Shown here in pieces: positions 47,011 to 59,835 of a stretch of 64,000 nt of DNA; position 1 is the stretch's first letter, and each line of letters begins with the position of its first letter. The notes below the pieces were generated by a model that was not told where the DNA came from, ran no database searches, and was given only the letters and a program-made list of their open reading frames with translations. The position numbers and the translations under genes were made by a program. Source of the stretch: Rhynchosporium graminicola (Eukaryota; Ascomycota; Leotiomycetes; Helotiales; Ploettnerulaceae); assembly GCA_900074885.1 (NCBI GenBank), contig FJUW01000052.1, positions 248,001 through 312,000 of the forward strand, read 5' to 3'.

Positions 47011-47657
47011 GTCATACGAGATTTCATAGGTAAATCTGAAGGCATTCTTCGCACTTGACTTCTTCTACACGTATATCTCGCCCCCCCTCCTGGCGCCTCG
47101 ACCTTCATGTAAGCATATGATGATATGATTCGGCGTCAAATCGAACAAGATATGTAGTCGTTTCCTTTCCTTAACTGATATGGTTGTTGTTGGATTTAAT
47201 TCTTCCTGAGATAGGTAGATTTGATAATCACGGTAAGCTTATCTTGGAAAATTATGTAAAATGATAGTATCACAAAAGCTTTCTATTAGAATTGAAAGCA
47301 GAATTCACTGTACTATGTGGTGGGTTGCCGCGTTTGTGGACAATATACCCATTGTGGACTAGCGGAAACCAAGACATATTCCTCTTCCTGTCATTGAACG
47401 ATGTATTTGAATGAAATTTCAGGGCTATGTCTGAATGGTTCCGACCTTCGAGGAAGCGGTAGTATCTACTAAACTCATTAATCTTGATTTCACAAAGAAT
47501 GTCCATCACATGAAGTCGTGAAAAGATGTGGTCCGTGCAGTGGATCCCCGCGTCGCTTTCATGAAGCTATTCCCACGCGTTACCCATTTGCAGTACTCTC
47601 GTAGCACCAGCCTTTACAACGGCTCCTCCTTCTAATTTTGGATATATCGCTGCTAAA

Positions 47658-50225
47658 ATGGCAGGTCCATTATCCAGTGCGCGAAACAGCCAGAAGGCTG
47701 AGCCACAACCACCAATTAGCAGCCAAGTCGCGACTCGGAAAACCCGATCCGGGTTCACGATTTACATCGATGATGACGATACGCCTCCACCCGAGACAGG
47801 ACTTGGCGCCTTGGAAGGCGCCAGTGAAGCGAAGGAGATCAAAAAAGAGAAGGTGGTGATCCGTATCGCTAGCTCGATCGATTACTGGAGATCGAGTGAT
47901 AACGAGGATTTGATAGCTGCGTCTCAGGAGGTTGAGTGTCAGGTTATGCCGAAGGGTACGAGTGCTAAGGACACAATAAGCTTGGCTAGTTCAAGCAGTT
48001 ATGGAGGCTCAAGTGACAATGAGGATTTCATTACTGCATCTCAGGAGGTTGAGCGCCTGGTTTTGCCTCAGGGTACGAGTGCTAAGAATGCGATAAATTT
48101 AGCCAGCTCAAGCAATTATGGAGGGTCTAGTGATAATGAGGATTTGATACCTGCGTCTCAGGAGGTTGAGCGTCAGGTTATGCCGCAGGGTACGAGTGCT
48201 AAGAATGCGATAAATTTGGCCAGCTCAAGCAATTATGGAGGGTCTAGTGATAATGAGGATTTCATTGCAGCGTCTCAGGAACTTGAGCTTATGCACTCGT
48301 CGCAAGTTAAGGCTTCAAAGACTGTGGTCAATCTCGCTAGCTCAAGTGTTTATGGCTCGTCGAGTTATAATGACGATTTGGTTCTCGCGAATCAGCAGAT
48401 GGAACTTATGCGTTCGTGGGTAGATGCTGGAATCCAGATGGCTATTGATGAAGCGGCCTTGGAAGCGAGGTGTGGAAGCGCTGATGATGGGAAAGAGAAG
48501 GATGAATCGAGCGGTGCTTTCGGCCAGGGTTCTCGAATGTCGCACACGGGGGGGAACACATTCCCATAAACACCATTATCGAAACCATATCAGCATAATG
48601 CGCCATATGCAACCCCGGCTTGGAGTCAGAATAGCCCTCTTCAGTATTCGGTCCCTCCCCATTGCCAGTCTCAGATGACGATACTTGGACACCAATACAC
48701 TCCAACTGCTACAGGATCTCTACAGTCTCCAGGATATTACACACCACAGCATGCGACCTACTCCTCCCAGTCTACAAATCAAAATATACAGTCACATCAA
48801 CCTCAGGGATATTACACAACTCCACCTGCCTCACATCCACCCTTTTTGCAGTCCCAAGCTTTCAGTTCGTCAGCTCCACCTCAATCTAGTCCTACTCCTG
48901 GACCATATGGCATGTCAGCATTCCACAGTGGAAAAATTTCTCAGTCATCTGGATTCATCTCCACAACCCCACAGCCCCTTGCACCAGCTTCGAGTAACAT
49001 CCCAACACCGACGAAAAGAATCAAAGCCCAGGTGACGGGTCAGCCATTTATCCTTCCACCGAACCAATACCTATCATGGCACGAATTAGAACAATATTAC
49101 GGACCACCACGAGCCGATCATCCCACGGACACCTCCCATGCCGTAGTCCGTCTGGCCTGGCTAAAAACGCTCAAAATGAATGTCCCGCCTTTCGATCGAG
49201 TCTGGGTAGCAGGGTACAAGAAACAGGAAGTAGAAGACACCTGGGCCGGACTTCCAGCTTCCAAGCGTCAAATTGTCGAGATCTCCGCGCTCGTTTACAA
49301 ATACAAGACCAAGGTTTCGGTGCCTTGCCGAGAAGTACCTGTAGATGTACTACCGCTATCTTTCAAGTCTCTTCTAGACCAATACTTTTTCGTCCCGGAG
49401 AGAAATTTATCTGGTTTTGCCGATACGGTACACAAAAAAGCCCTGTGGGTTACTGCTCTAGGTCTCATGGATTGTGTATACCGTGGTCACTCAGCAAAAG
49501 ACCAAGAGGTGGCTATGTTATATTACAGCAAATTACCAGTCGTTCGAAGAAGAGCGATAGAATTCAAAGCCAAATACCTCAAGGTCCAACACAATCCTCC
49601 ATATCCAACTTTCAAAGTCTTTGAAGCACGGCATTGTGTCCATAAGAAAGAGGATTCTACCAGCAAGGCAGTCCATGAATCTCAGCGCAAGACATGGCTT
49701 CAAGAGATTGGGCTATATGAGGAGCCGTTTATTTGGTATCCGGATACCCAGAGCGAGCTTGGTATTGCACAGCAAGAAGAGACTGAAGTTGCTTGGGATG
49801 ACCTTGGTGCCAAGAAACGTGCAGATATTGAGCGCAGAGCCGCGACATGTCAGGAGACTTGTTCGTGGGGTGCTTCATGGGAGTATATCGAAAAGGACAT
49901 CGGGTTTACGGCTTCTGATGGGGAGAGGTATACACAATGGCTTGGTGCGGTGGGGATGGGTAGGCCATTGCAAGCTGGTGAAACGAGAGACAGCATCTGG
50001 ATAGCGAAGTCGAATAGGGATCGAGCAGCTATTTGGAAGCTGGCTGTTCGGATGAAGAATGAAATTCAGGAGAGGTGGGATGTGAAAGAGAGGGCGATAA
50101 GACGCAGTAAGAAAAGGCCGAGAACAACGCCTAAGGTGGCGAAGACAAGTGCGAAGCTTGTGAAAACGAAGAGGAAGCCAGCTTATATGCCGATGACAGG
50201 GTATGCCACGGCTTGGGAATGGTAA
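47658..50225 (+). CDS. Lineage-specific repeat protein; one gene with an in-frame TAA, or two adjacent genes
   Basis: I do not recognise the family. Frame 47658-48569 (303 residues) and frame 48675-50225 (516 residues) share the same phase. The sequence between them is open apart from a single TAA at 48567-48569, and it is Pro/Gln/Tyr-rich like the start of the second part. The N-terminal part carries five 39-residue tandem repeats (listed separately). The second part has a disordered Pro/Gln/Tyr segment (1-125), then four weakly similar units starting near W162, W258, W341 and W422. Each has the form W-[LV] and later W/Y...L...KR..IE..A, loosely HMG-box-like. It ends in a basic tail (RRSKKRPRTTPK), so DNA binding is possible. 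No good intron removes the TAA. A real stop, a disabling mutation, stop readthrough or two genes are all open. Confidence 0.5.
47859..48420 (+). repeat. Five 117-bp tandem repeats encoding 39-residue acidic/Ser-rich units
   Basis: The units begin near 47859, 47976, 48093, 48210 and 48327. The core is LASSSxYGGSSDNED followed by ASQEVE and, in units 1-3, a GTSAK. Units 2-4 are very alike at DNA level; units 1 and 5 are diverged. The SSDNED core is a strong casein-kinase-2-like acidic serine patch. Confidence 0.9.
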
Positions 50226-52169
50226 AGGTAGTTTCTAGCTACTTTGATGCTATCTACCTGTATAGTTTTCGTATCTCTTATGTGTAATATTTAGATCCCT
50301 CTTGGAAGATATCTAGATACAAAAATATACCCGATGAATTTGTTGATGCCGGTACTTGCATGCAAGTGCGTGTAGCAAGCCAAGTTGCTTCTCTTCTGCA
50401 GCAAACTTCCATCCTTAATTCTACTTGGCTTCGAAAAGTGATAGGTGTGAGCTCAGCCTTGATTTATTATCCTTTGAGCTAATCTAGGATGTTTCTCTGC
50501 GATACTGAGATGGGACCTATGTCTTGCTTACCCCAAGCACTGTCGAGTTGGCTCAGCATGAAGTCGTATGTGGAGAATGGTCTATATCTGCTTTAACGAT
50601 ATAATTATTCGACGGTAGGTTAGAGACTATCATTATTTCTTCGTCCCGTAGTGATATACAAAACTCCAAGCAGTCCGCGAATTGAAACGAGCCTCAGTAC
50701 CTCGATCACTAAGGCGACAGATGTGGTGGCCAAGGGTTATTAATCTGTCATCCGTGGGTGGCGCCGCCAGTGTTTTTTTGACGACCAGCATTCAGAGTCG
50801 TGATGAAGAAGTAGAAGTTTGCTAATTCAAATACCCTGTAATTAAGCGTGTGCGCCAGAGTCAGATGTCTCTGGATTTGGGATGTATTTGCAGTTGGTCG
50901 TCCTATCCCTCGCTAATCAATTTATTGGTCCAAGTACCCATACAGTAGCCCACTCCGCGACATGAAAAATGCCATTTACACTGAGTGCTATTCCCAGCAG
51001 CGGCCATCTTCAAAGTATCTTTGTACTGTAGTACAAAATCTCCGTAAGGATACCTATCCAAAGTAAGGATGGCTTTTATTATACCTCTCAGCGCCATGAA
51101 CCATGTTTCTGGCCTTGCGGTAAGAATTTCCCCAGCGATTAGCACATCCGTAGATTTTCTGGTACAGCAGGGGTGTATATGCTTATCTGGAGCTCACACT
51201 TGACGAAGATCTGCTTTTGGCCGTACGAAGTCAGCTAGGAAGTGCGCTAAAACACCTCCTAAAAACCTCTCGATCAAAGCTCTCCAGCTTCCAAAGGATA
51301 ACCTACCTGATTATCACGTCGAGAAGCGAATTATGACAAGTAGCGTTATTGATATAAACTTACGCGGCAGCACTACTTCTTCTACCAGAGGCCCAGTAGT
51401 AGGTATCTTTAGGCTACCTGATAGAAAGTCGAAAGTCGGGAGGGCCGTCTATCCATGTTCCCGTGTCAGTTATATATACTAATTCTCTACTTGACCTGCC
51501 TTAGACACTGGAATACTCACAAATCAGGCGCTGGAGTGAATAAATTAGCTTATAGTAATTGAAGACCTGAAAGAGTCACTAGTTATTAGTCATAGTTACT
51601 CTCAGATAGGTAGTAAACAGGTGGTAAAAGTCGACTTTTATGTGGGATGCTGAGGGACATTATTGGTGTTAGGATACCTCGGTATATCCTCAATTTTAGT
51701 AGTACGCCCAACATCCCTATGGAGAGTTCGTGCTGCAATTATGCCCAGTGGCAACTTCCTCTATAGTGGAACGCTTGAAGCAAAGCACGTGACATGTAGC
51801 TAGGGTTAAGTGACTCACCTCAAAGATGACAATATCCGAAGGTCGGTGGCTCCGGCACGATTAATCGTCGAAGCGTACCTATAGGTACTTTCTTCGAGGG
51901 GAAAGAATGTGAACGTTGAACATGAGGCTGAAATGAATTCTCCGGAAATTTCCCCATCGCTAAGGAAAATCTCGTCCCTCGTCCCCCCGCTATCAAGGCT
52001 TACCCCAGTAACTTCTCTACTTTTCCACTCTTTCATACACTGAGTACTTATCACGCAATTTCTATCGCACTTTCAAGATTCTCAATTCGCTCTTTTGAAC
52101 TGGGACTCCTTATATTTCGCATAGTAGTAAGAGCTGCGCATCATATTTTGACCCACCGTTCTCTAATCA
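50226..52169. other. Intergenic region without supported genes
   Basis: Only short shadow frames. The last 150 bases lead into the methyltransferase gene. Confidence 0.45.
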
Positions 52170-53372
52170 ATGCCGCCTCCAATCATCCTACTAGACGGCG
52201 GTCTCGGCACCACACTCGCCGACCAGCACGATTGTAAATTTGACCACAACACACCCCTCTGGTCATCTCATCTCTTGATCTCAGATCCATCGATCTTAAG
52301 TGCGGTACAAACTGCGTTTGCAGAAGCTGGCGCGAACGTTCTCCTGAGCGCTACTTATCAGGCTAGTTTTGAGGGATTTAAAAGGACGAGAATTGGCTCT
52401 GGGGATGAGACTGGGGAGAATGAGGGAATTGATGAGGAAGAAGCGGGGAGGTTCATGAGAAATGGGATATCGATTGCCCGGGAGGCGTTCTGTTCTGCTT
52501 CTCAGAATACGGATGATGGACATGGTAGAGGGAATGGAGGGGTGGCTTTAAGTCTTGGTGCTTATGGAGCGACTATGATTCCTTCTCAGGAATACACTGG
52601 GAAATATGATGAGGCGAGACTCTCTGTCAATGGACTACAAGCTTGGCATGCGAAACGTCTGGGGGCTTTCACGCCGATTGTTGGGATGGGTGGAGGAAGA
52701 GGGAGTGATAGTCTTGAAGATGAAGAGAAAAGACGGTGTTGGCAAGATGTGGATCTTGTGGCTTTCGAGACGTTGCCGTTAAAAGAGGAAATCACGGCTG
52801 TGAGGAGGGTTATGGGCCAGCTCTCCCCCACGGACGGAGTGGACAGCAAGGATTTTTGGATTAGTTGTGTGTTTCCTGGAGAGAGGATGTGTTTGCCTGA
52901 CGGGAGTAAGGTGGGAGAAATTGTGAGGTTGATGTTGGAGCAGGGAGAGGGTTTGAGTGTGCCTTTGGCAGTTGGGATCAATTGCACGAAAGTTGGGAAA
53001 TTAGAGGGTTTGGTTGAGGAGTTTGAGAGGGAGGTAGGGAGGTTGGTGGAGGGAGGAGACGTCGAGTGGCCTGCGCTGGTCGTTTATCCGGATGGAACTG
53101 ATGGGGAGGTTTATGATACGACGAGGAAGGAGTGGGTGAAGAGCGCTGGAGGGAGCAAAAGCGTAGTGAGTTCTATTTTCTGCTATCTTTCGATGTAAGG
53201 TTTGGAGATGGAGACTGATTTTGCCCAGATGTCATGGGATGAAACGGTTTTTGGGATTGTCAACCGTGCTCAGAAACGAGGATTTTGGAACAGTATCATT
53301 GTTGGAGGATGCTGCAAGACGACGCCAGAGGATATTTCAAAGTTACGACGGAGGATCGATCAAGCATCTTGA
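52170..53372 (+). CDS. Homocysteine S-methyltransferase (Mht1/Sam4 type)
   Basis: Two exons, 52170-53165 and 53229-53372 (63-nt intron, donor GTGAGT), give 379 residues. The protein transfers a methyl group from S-methylmethionine or S-adenosylmethionine to homocysteine, making methionine in the cytosol. The N-terminus LLDGGLGTTL is the family start, and SATYQASFEGF and VAFETLP are the core TIM-barrel motifs. The zinc site is complete: one Cys in GINCTK and the Cys pair in GGCCKT, the pair being supplied only by exon 2. The first exon alone stays open and would give a protein lacking the metal site. An insert rich in Gly/Glu follows SFEGF. Yeast Mht1 and Sam4 cannot be told apart from this. 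Confidence 0.93.
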
Positions 53373-55317
53373 AGTCTGTCTGTTTCCAAGCCCAATATTG
53401 AGGATTCCGGGAGCGCGATAACGTCGAAGAGTCGAAGCACTCCTTCTTGATGTTCGCGGAGATCAGCGGGTAATACCAGCACTCTACAGTATACGAAAGA
53501 CTTGGAGGACCAAAAATGAACGGATTTCAGAACCGAGACGAGATGAGACTTGGAAATGCCCAAATACAAAGAATGGCCGAGGCCAAAAGTATCTCCAGGC
53601 GCCCAGCAATCAAGAACTTGGATGTGAGAGGTACGGTATCGTACCTTGTTACCCTGAGTCCCATCGGGGTTTGAAGCTTCTCACATAAAATTACTTCATT
53701 GCTTGAGTATCGCAGTGAACTCGCGATCCAAGATTTATATAATCTCATCAAATAATCATGTGACTTTGAAGTATTGCTTCGGGTATTGTCCCGTGATACC
53801 CTGATGACTTTCAGGATCGACATTTTCTATTGGCCACTGCCCGCCACCCACTATCCCTCCCATACCTTATCTTCAGCCTTCCAAGACTTGCCAAGGCATT
53901 GGATTAGAGTTTCCATGAATCAGGACCTGGCATCAACTCTCTACAAGGCTTTATAAATACGATGTGACGATCTGGCACGCTTTTCTTTCTTCTTCAAGAA
54001 GTAATTGCGTCGCATCCTTCTCAACTCGCCCACGATTTTCAGGGGTTTGTTTCAAAATGGACTTATCCTTGCCCAAAGAAAACAATGATAGTGATCAACG
54101 AACCTACAATCCTATCGATCGTCACTGTCTCATGATAGCGATCCATATGACGGGATAGCAGCAAGAGAATCCACCCTACGGTAGAGCTGTCACCGCTTCT
54201 TTCGTTCAGACGAGGAGCATAAAATGGCGCTATCTGGACGCAAGTTAATGAACTTGGCTCCACACTATACATGTAGATTATGGAAGCCAGGAACTTGGAA
54301 AAGAAAGTCAATATGCACTCTATTTTCTTTTATCTCAACAACAGTCGAAGAGTGTCCCGAAACCACTTGAATCTTGGGAAGTTGGGCCACGCCTTGTTGA
54401 ATATGCAGGTATACAGGTCCTGAGGTCCTCCCCAGTGTAAATGACCTATCACATCGTTGCCACGACAATTGAAGCGGCAGTTGGGATATTGCTGCGCTAC
54501 TCATGCAGTGCAAGCTTGGAAATCTGGGGAATAGACATGCTCACAGGCTACTACTTGCTGTAACAGTGCCAGTGAGGGGAGGCTGCAGGTCGAAGGATGG
54601 CAAAGTGCCAGACATGAGGTTATTGGGTAACAGCGTGTTTCATGATAATTCAGTAAAAGATAAGGATCTGCAGTAGATGATAAGAATCTGCTTCAACAAA
54701 GAATCTCCTCAACAACTACTGCTAGACGGAGAATTCGGGCACCTATTTCTTCCAATATCCATGGGAGAACACCGGTCGCCTATCCTGAGGTAGCGGGGGT
54801 ATCCGTGCTGCTACCCCGCGAAACACCATCTCACCCCTTGTCTATCTCCGCTTCTATCTGATATATGATTGGTCTGAATTGTTTAGTGCGTCACTATCGT
54901 TAGCGTGACAGGGACAGCTTTGAGGTTAACTCCTCCGCAAACTCCCCCTCTCCCTACAACATAACACATCATCATTCCGTTCCGCAACCTTCGCAATTCT
55001 CCAAATATCTCACAACTCTTTCTCACGAGCCACGAACCTGTCAGCGCCACGAAACCTATCACGCAACCCAAAGAACCATCTCGAAATCCTCGGTATACTT
55101 GCAGCCCGACCTTCGGCGGGATACATAATCAAACAAAGCGGACATCCTTCAACTCATAGAGAGCAAAGAAGTGTCTTAACAACAAAGACAAAGTGACGCG
55201 TGAACTCAACGTCTTGGAGCTTTAAAAAACTTCGCCGGGCCGCAGCAGATTGTTTCAAAAAGACCAATCTCCTACCATCAAACCAGATACTTCGAAGCCA
55301 TACCATCGGCGGTCAAC
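53373..55317. other. Intergenic region without supported genes
   Basis: No conserved frame on either strand. The last 350 bases are an A/C-rich leader for the gene at 55318. Confidence 0.45.
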
Positions 55318-56303
55318 ATGTCTGGAAACAATAACATCAGCGATAACTCTACCACCAACGAGGCATCTTCCCGAGCCCGTCGTGGCTCCTTCACCACCCA
55401 GGCTTTCAGTAACATCTTTGGTGGCACAGCCAATCGGGCAAACAGTACATCTGGTCCAACCCCGCCATTCCCTGGCCCTATCACCACAGCCGCAGCCCAA
55501 GATCAACGTCGGCGTATGTCAATAACCACTCTCGGCTTATCTGGCACATCTCCATCTCAGCAGTCACCATTCCCTTTCGGTGCTCGACGAGGCAGTGTCT
55601 CTACTGCAAGCTCCGAGGCTAATGAGAATGCAATTGAGGACGATGAAGGTCCTGGCCGGAGCAATCCAAATACTCCATTCACCCGTCGTATGTCGTTTGG
55701 TGCACAGGCTCTTCGGACTGTGAGAGGAGGCACTAGTCCAGGTACAGCCAGCAGAGCTCCCTCGTACACCACTGCACCTCTTCCTTCCATCCCATCAGGG
55801 CCACGCAGCGCGGAAGCCCTCGCTCGCTCTGGCTCTATGTCTAAGAATGGAGCTGAAACTCCTCCTAAGTCTCAAAATCAGGCAAGCACGCAATCAAAGC
55901 CCAGATCTGGTTCTGACTTTCCTCTTTCTGCTCGTCCAGGTGATGGTGGTGGTTTCAACTGGTCTGAGCAGCTTAGAACCCGTGCCGAGAGCTCCGTCTC
56001 ACAGTCCCAACGCCCTAGCTTTTCCACCTCCCCATCCGCAAAGCCCATGCCAATGCATGAGCGAGCTAAGAGCATCAGCGAGATGCCAGCTCCCCCTACC
56101 GCGGTAGCTGCCGCCCCTGCTCCAAGACCAGAGCGCAAGAAGCCTGATGCGTTCCAAGAGCGAATTCTCAAAGGAGATTTCTACAGTAAGTGGTATTTGG
56201 CAACGAATCAATTCCTCCTTGCTTCTGCCTCACAGCTTTACCCTTTAAATTTCCCTCGATACTTGCTCGTACTTGCTGACTCGCCTGCAATGTAGTGGAT
56301 TAG
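55318..56303 (+). CDS. Conserved fungal phospho-motif protein with 8-nt terminal coding exon
   Basis: Exon 1 (55318-56185) and a last coding exon of only 8 nt (56296-56303) flank a 110-nt intron and give 291 residues. Without the splice the frame runs on into intron sequence. With it the protein ends FQERILKGDFYMD, which I remember as the conserved end of a fungal protein family of unknown function. The rest is disordered. Four basophilic kinase sites stand out: RRGS at 21-24, RRMS at 65-68, RRGS at 90-93 and RRMS at 123-126, with similar residues after each. These fit PKA or related kinases. No signal peptide or membrane segment is present. A regulatory role downstream of cAMP signalling is inference. 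Confidence 0.75.
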
Positions 56304-58945
56304 TTGGTTGATGAGATCATTTTTTTGTTTGATTACAAGCATTGCTCGGCAGTGTTGCTGATAATGATGAGGCGTTGATTGGCGTTACATAGCGGCGATG
56401 GCAGAGCGCCATCAATACACCCTCGGTGTATGAGGTGGTTTCTTGGATGGGCTGATTATCGAGGTGTACGTACGCTGGACGTTGTCATTACTGGTATTTG
56501 GAAGCAAAATCGGTGCTGGCAGGCACAGGGAATCGGAATCCAAGGCGTTTGCTTGATAGTAGTTGATGGATGCTAGGATTGCTTGATGATTGATGAAGTT
56601 CTTTCGGGTTATGGATCATGGATACAAACCCCAATGTAGGTGTAGCTGCTTAGCTTTCTCAGCTGCGCAAAATAAATATGAAATTGCTACATGAGAAATT
56701 TCTCATTACACTGTGTCTTATATTTCTTCTGCCCTGGTTTCCGAATACTTCAATCTGCTCGTTGACTAGATAGCTGCTTCGATAATGAAAAGCTCGAAGT
56801 AATGCGCGAAGTAGGATAGTTACTTTATAGCTCTTTGAATAAGTGACAATCTTAGATGGTGCATCCCGGTCTAAAAGAACAATGTCTTCGTGACGATCGA
56901 TTTGGCCTAGATTTGATACTTATTCATTTTAATCTGATGTTCGCACAATTTACCAAAGTAGATTTTAGAACTAGATCAAGTTACATTTTTGTTTCTCAGA
57001 ATGCAGTCCCGGCTCGACCGAAGCAGCCAAAGGAGTAAAGGATTTTCCTTCAAGAACGTTCTTTACCGAAGTTGGCATCGTGTTAACGTTCCGAGCTCGT
57101 TGCGAGCATTTGTATCAGCTACCTACCTCTGTATAGTTTTATAAATTTTTCTGCGATCGAGAATTGCCTTGTGACCAGTGGAATGAAGTCGATCGGATAA
57201 GCTCACCACTAGTTGAGAAGCTACTCTCCGTAGAGCTAGGTTGGTGGAGCTTCGACTCTTGGCCTGGGGTGCTCCCGACGACGTATCTGCTCCACGTTTG
57301 CAATACCCATCACCATACTCAACTTCGAATCTTGATTTAGTCTTGCGTGTCAGCCTATGCTCCAAGATCTTCCTTCCACCTTTTCCACCACCATGAAGAT
57401 GGTCGCGCTGCGTTTACCTTCTCTGCTTCATCCTCTCGCCACGTGCTGGCTTGGACTGCTTCAATACTCAAATATTTTCGGGCTTTAGATTCATACTTTC
57501 TGTCATAAAGCGACTTTGGGGTTGCGGCGAATCATAAGCCGTTGTCGCTAAAATATCCCCTCGCCCCACTGTGATGTTGTTGAACTCTCTTCCCCTAAAA
57601 TATTTTAGGTTGACTTTCGATCGAGTATCTGCTGTCTTTGATAGGAGTACCTGGTAACGAGCAAGGAAAAGCAGTATGAGACGTAATATCATGCTCTCTT
57701 CATCAGGGAAGGGAGTATTTGTCAAGTGGCATATTCTGACTTCTCTTAACTTTAAATTTGAAAGTTTTATATCTCCTCGTGTCAATTACCCGAGGAAGCC
57801 TCGAGACGCCGTTCTGACTTTGCCTTGGTCAACACGAGCTCTACTAGTCGCCAAACGATGCAGCTTATTCGCCGATTTAGAGAGATCTGAACTGCAAGCC
57901 GAATTTCTTCGACGGAGGGTTATTTGAAACATGCTGCGCAGATACGGGAATAGAAAGATGTACCCGGAAGAGAGAAACTGCGTCCTTCTAAACCGGCGAT
58001 GCAAACCAAGGACACAAAAGAAGGAGGAAGCGCACTCAAAGGTATTTGCATGAAGGGAACTTGAGAACAATGAAAAGAAGCCAGGAGCGCGTGCCTCATA
58101 GGATGTCTTGCAGCCTACTTCTGGGTCAATGAGCCGTGATGTCAAATAATTTGTTTGTCGTCCTTGTGAGATAGTCTTTCAGACAGCTCGACCGCCCTCC
58201 ATGCTTCTGCTGGAGTTCTGAGAACTCATTGCTCAGCTGGCGCTGCTACTGAGCCAGAGGTAGAGACCGGTCAGAATGGCTTTCATCCGCGAGTTCCTTC
58301 TCCTTCGCACTCGTGTAAGTTCCAGCTGCCCAGAAGCTCAGGTATCCAAACCTTATCCGTATCTTTTCTTTGATAGAGGCCTTCCCTGCATTCTACAATC
58401 TTTTCTACTCGTTCTCTCACAATCGCTCCATATCCTTTAAAGTAACTACACGTACAAGAGATTTGGCCATTTACTGATTCCTCTGACGATCTGATCATCT
58501 CGGGATAATTTTCGATACCTTAATGGCTACGTTGATACTCCTTGCATTCAGAGTTAGTAATCCACTTTCGCGTCCCTTCTACCTCGAAACAGAATATCTT
58601 CGCGCTGGTATCCCAAGGACACTGACTCGTTGATCAGGTCCTCATGCACGACTGACGATCACTTCTGTTTCCTCTAGACCACCTTCTTCTCCGACTTGAC
58701 GATCGGCACCTATTGCCTTTGCCGCGGTTGTCCTTGAATGGGCAAAGTGTAGCTATCCTACACCATCTCTTCATACAAGCACAGGGTCAGTTGATCCTAT
58801 CCTTCCTCCCTCTCGTTTTTTATACTAACATATACAAGAACGATAACACTGCCAAACCGCATTCAGTTTTATCTGAGGACGATTTGACACCAGATACTCT
58901 CCACCTTTCCATGGTACACCAAGTCTCGCGAGTCCAGGGAGCCTT
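56304..58945. other. Intergenic region (2.6 kb) without supported genes
   Basis: Nothing beyond short shadow frames. The stretch before 58946 may include an upstream exon of the BTB-like relic. Confidence 0.4.
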
Positions 58946-59835
58946 ATGGTCATCACCTGTGCGGTCAATGTGGCTTTCGCTACCCACCAGGCATCCATTT
59001 CAAAGTTTTTACGCACTCCTTTCCCTACACCCGCGGAAGACGAAGACATTGAACGAGCTAGCCCTAGAAATGGCCCCTCCTTTCTCAGAGAGAACGTAAT
59101 ATACCTCACTGTCGTCTTTGGAGATCCTTCCGCTGTAATCGCCCCACGTACTGTCAGATTCTACTTTCCCATTGACTGGGATCTCGCTTTCTACCACTCC
59201 TGGCGCATCGCAGAGTTTTACAGAAGTCGAAATGGCCATAGCCCAAATACGACCGTCCCTGTCCCTCTGAAGATTTGCTTTTCGGCCACTTCTCATCTTC
59301 TGGCCAACGTAAGTCATTCTCTCGGCCAACACACCTCGGACATGAGGTACCACTGATACGAAATCTACCAGTGGTTCTTCAAACAAACAATCTACCCACT
59401 ACCTAACTTCGAAGGTCTGCCATTCGAAATAAAAAAGCCGATTCCAGACGAGCAAACTTTGCTCGTCGACCTCTGGATCGTCGCCGACGACCTGGAAATT
59501 TTCAAACTCCAAAACCTCGCCCTCAATGAACTCGATCTCGTCCGCCGCAGAACCTCAAGCTTGGAATCCGAGTCCTGCAACACGTTCACGCAAACACCGC
59601 AGGAGGTTCGCTCATTCGCAAATACTGCGTTCGGCAATGTGCAAATCATATGAACCAGGTTCATAATGCCGAACCTGCCAATAGGGCGATGGCGGATCAG
59701 AAGCTGTATCCACCGGATTTTATGATTGAGTGTACAGCGCTGATAACGAAGATTGGAATTGGTGAGGCTGTTGAGTTTGCCTCGACTCTGGACGGTTTTA
59801 TGGTGGTGGAAAGAAAGGTCGATTGGAAGGCTTGA
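58946..59835 (+). pseudogene. BTB/POZ-like gene with a frameshift
   Basis: Exon 1 (58946-59308) and exon 2 (from 59372) join in phase across a 63-nt intron. The joined frame gives a BTB-type order: LTVVFGDPSA, a divergent middle, WFFKQTIYPLP, then the helix LLVDLWIVADDLEIFKLQNL. That helix is like the DLW..AD.L.I..LQN helix of the intact neighbour at 61 kb. At about 59555-59565 the homologous continuation (VHANTAGGSLIRKY and on to an end at 59835) is found in another frame, while the first frame stops at 59651-59653. No intron explains the shift, so a small indel is inferred. Even if translated, the protein would lose its C-terminal helices. An assembly error is the alternative. Confidence 0.5.

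Larger units (their letters stand above)
44435..47657. other. Gene-poor, simple-sequence-rich intergenic region (3.2 kb)
   Basis: No coding signal is supported. It contains TGATA/TGATG pentamers (about 44781-44816), a TG-rich tract (about 45104-45138), a CTGA run (about 45275-45293), poly-T tracts (about 46360-46382), a palindromic zone (46767-46842) and a degenerate TAGTGG-type array (about 46885-47010). Confidence 0.5.
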
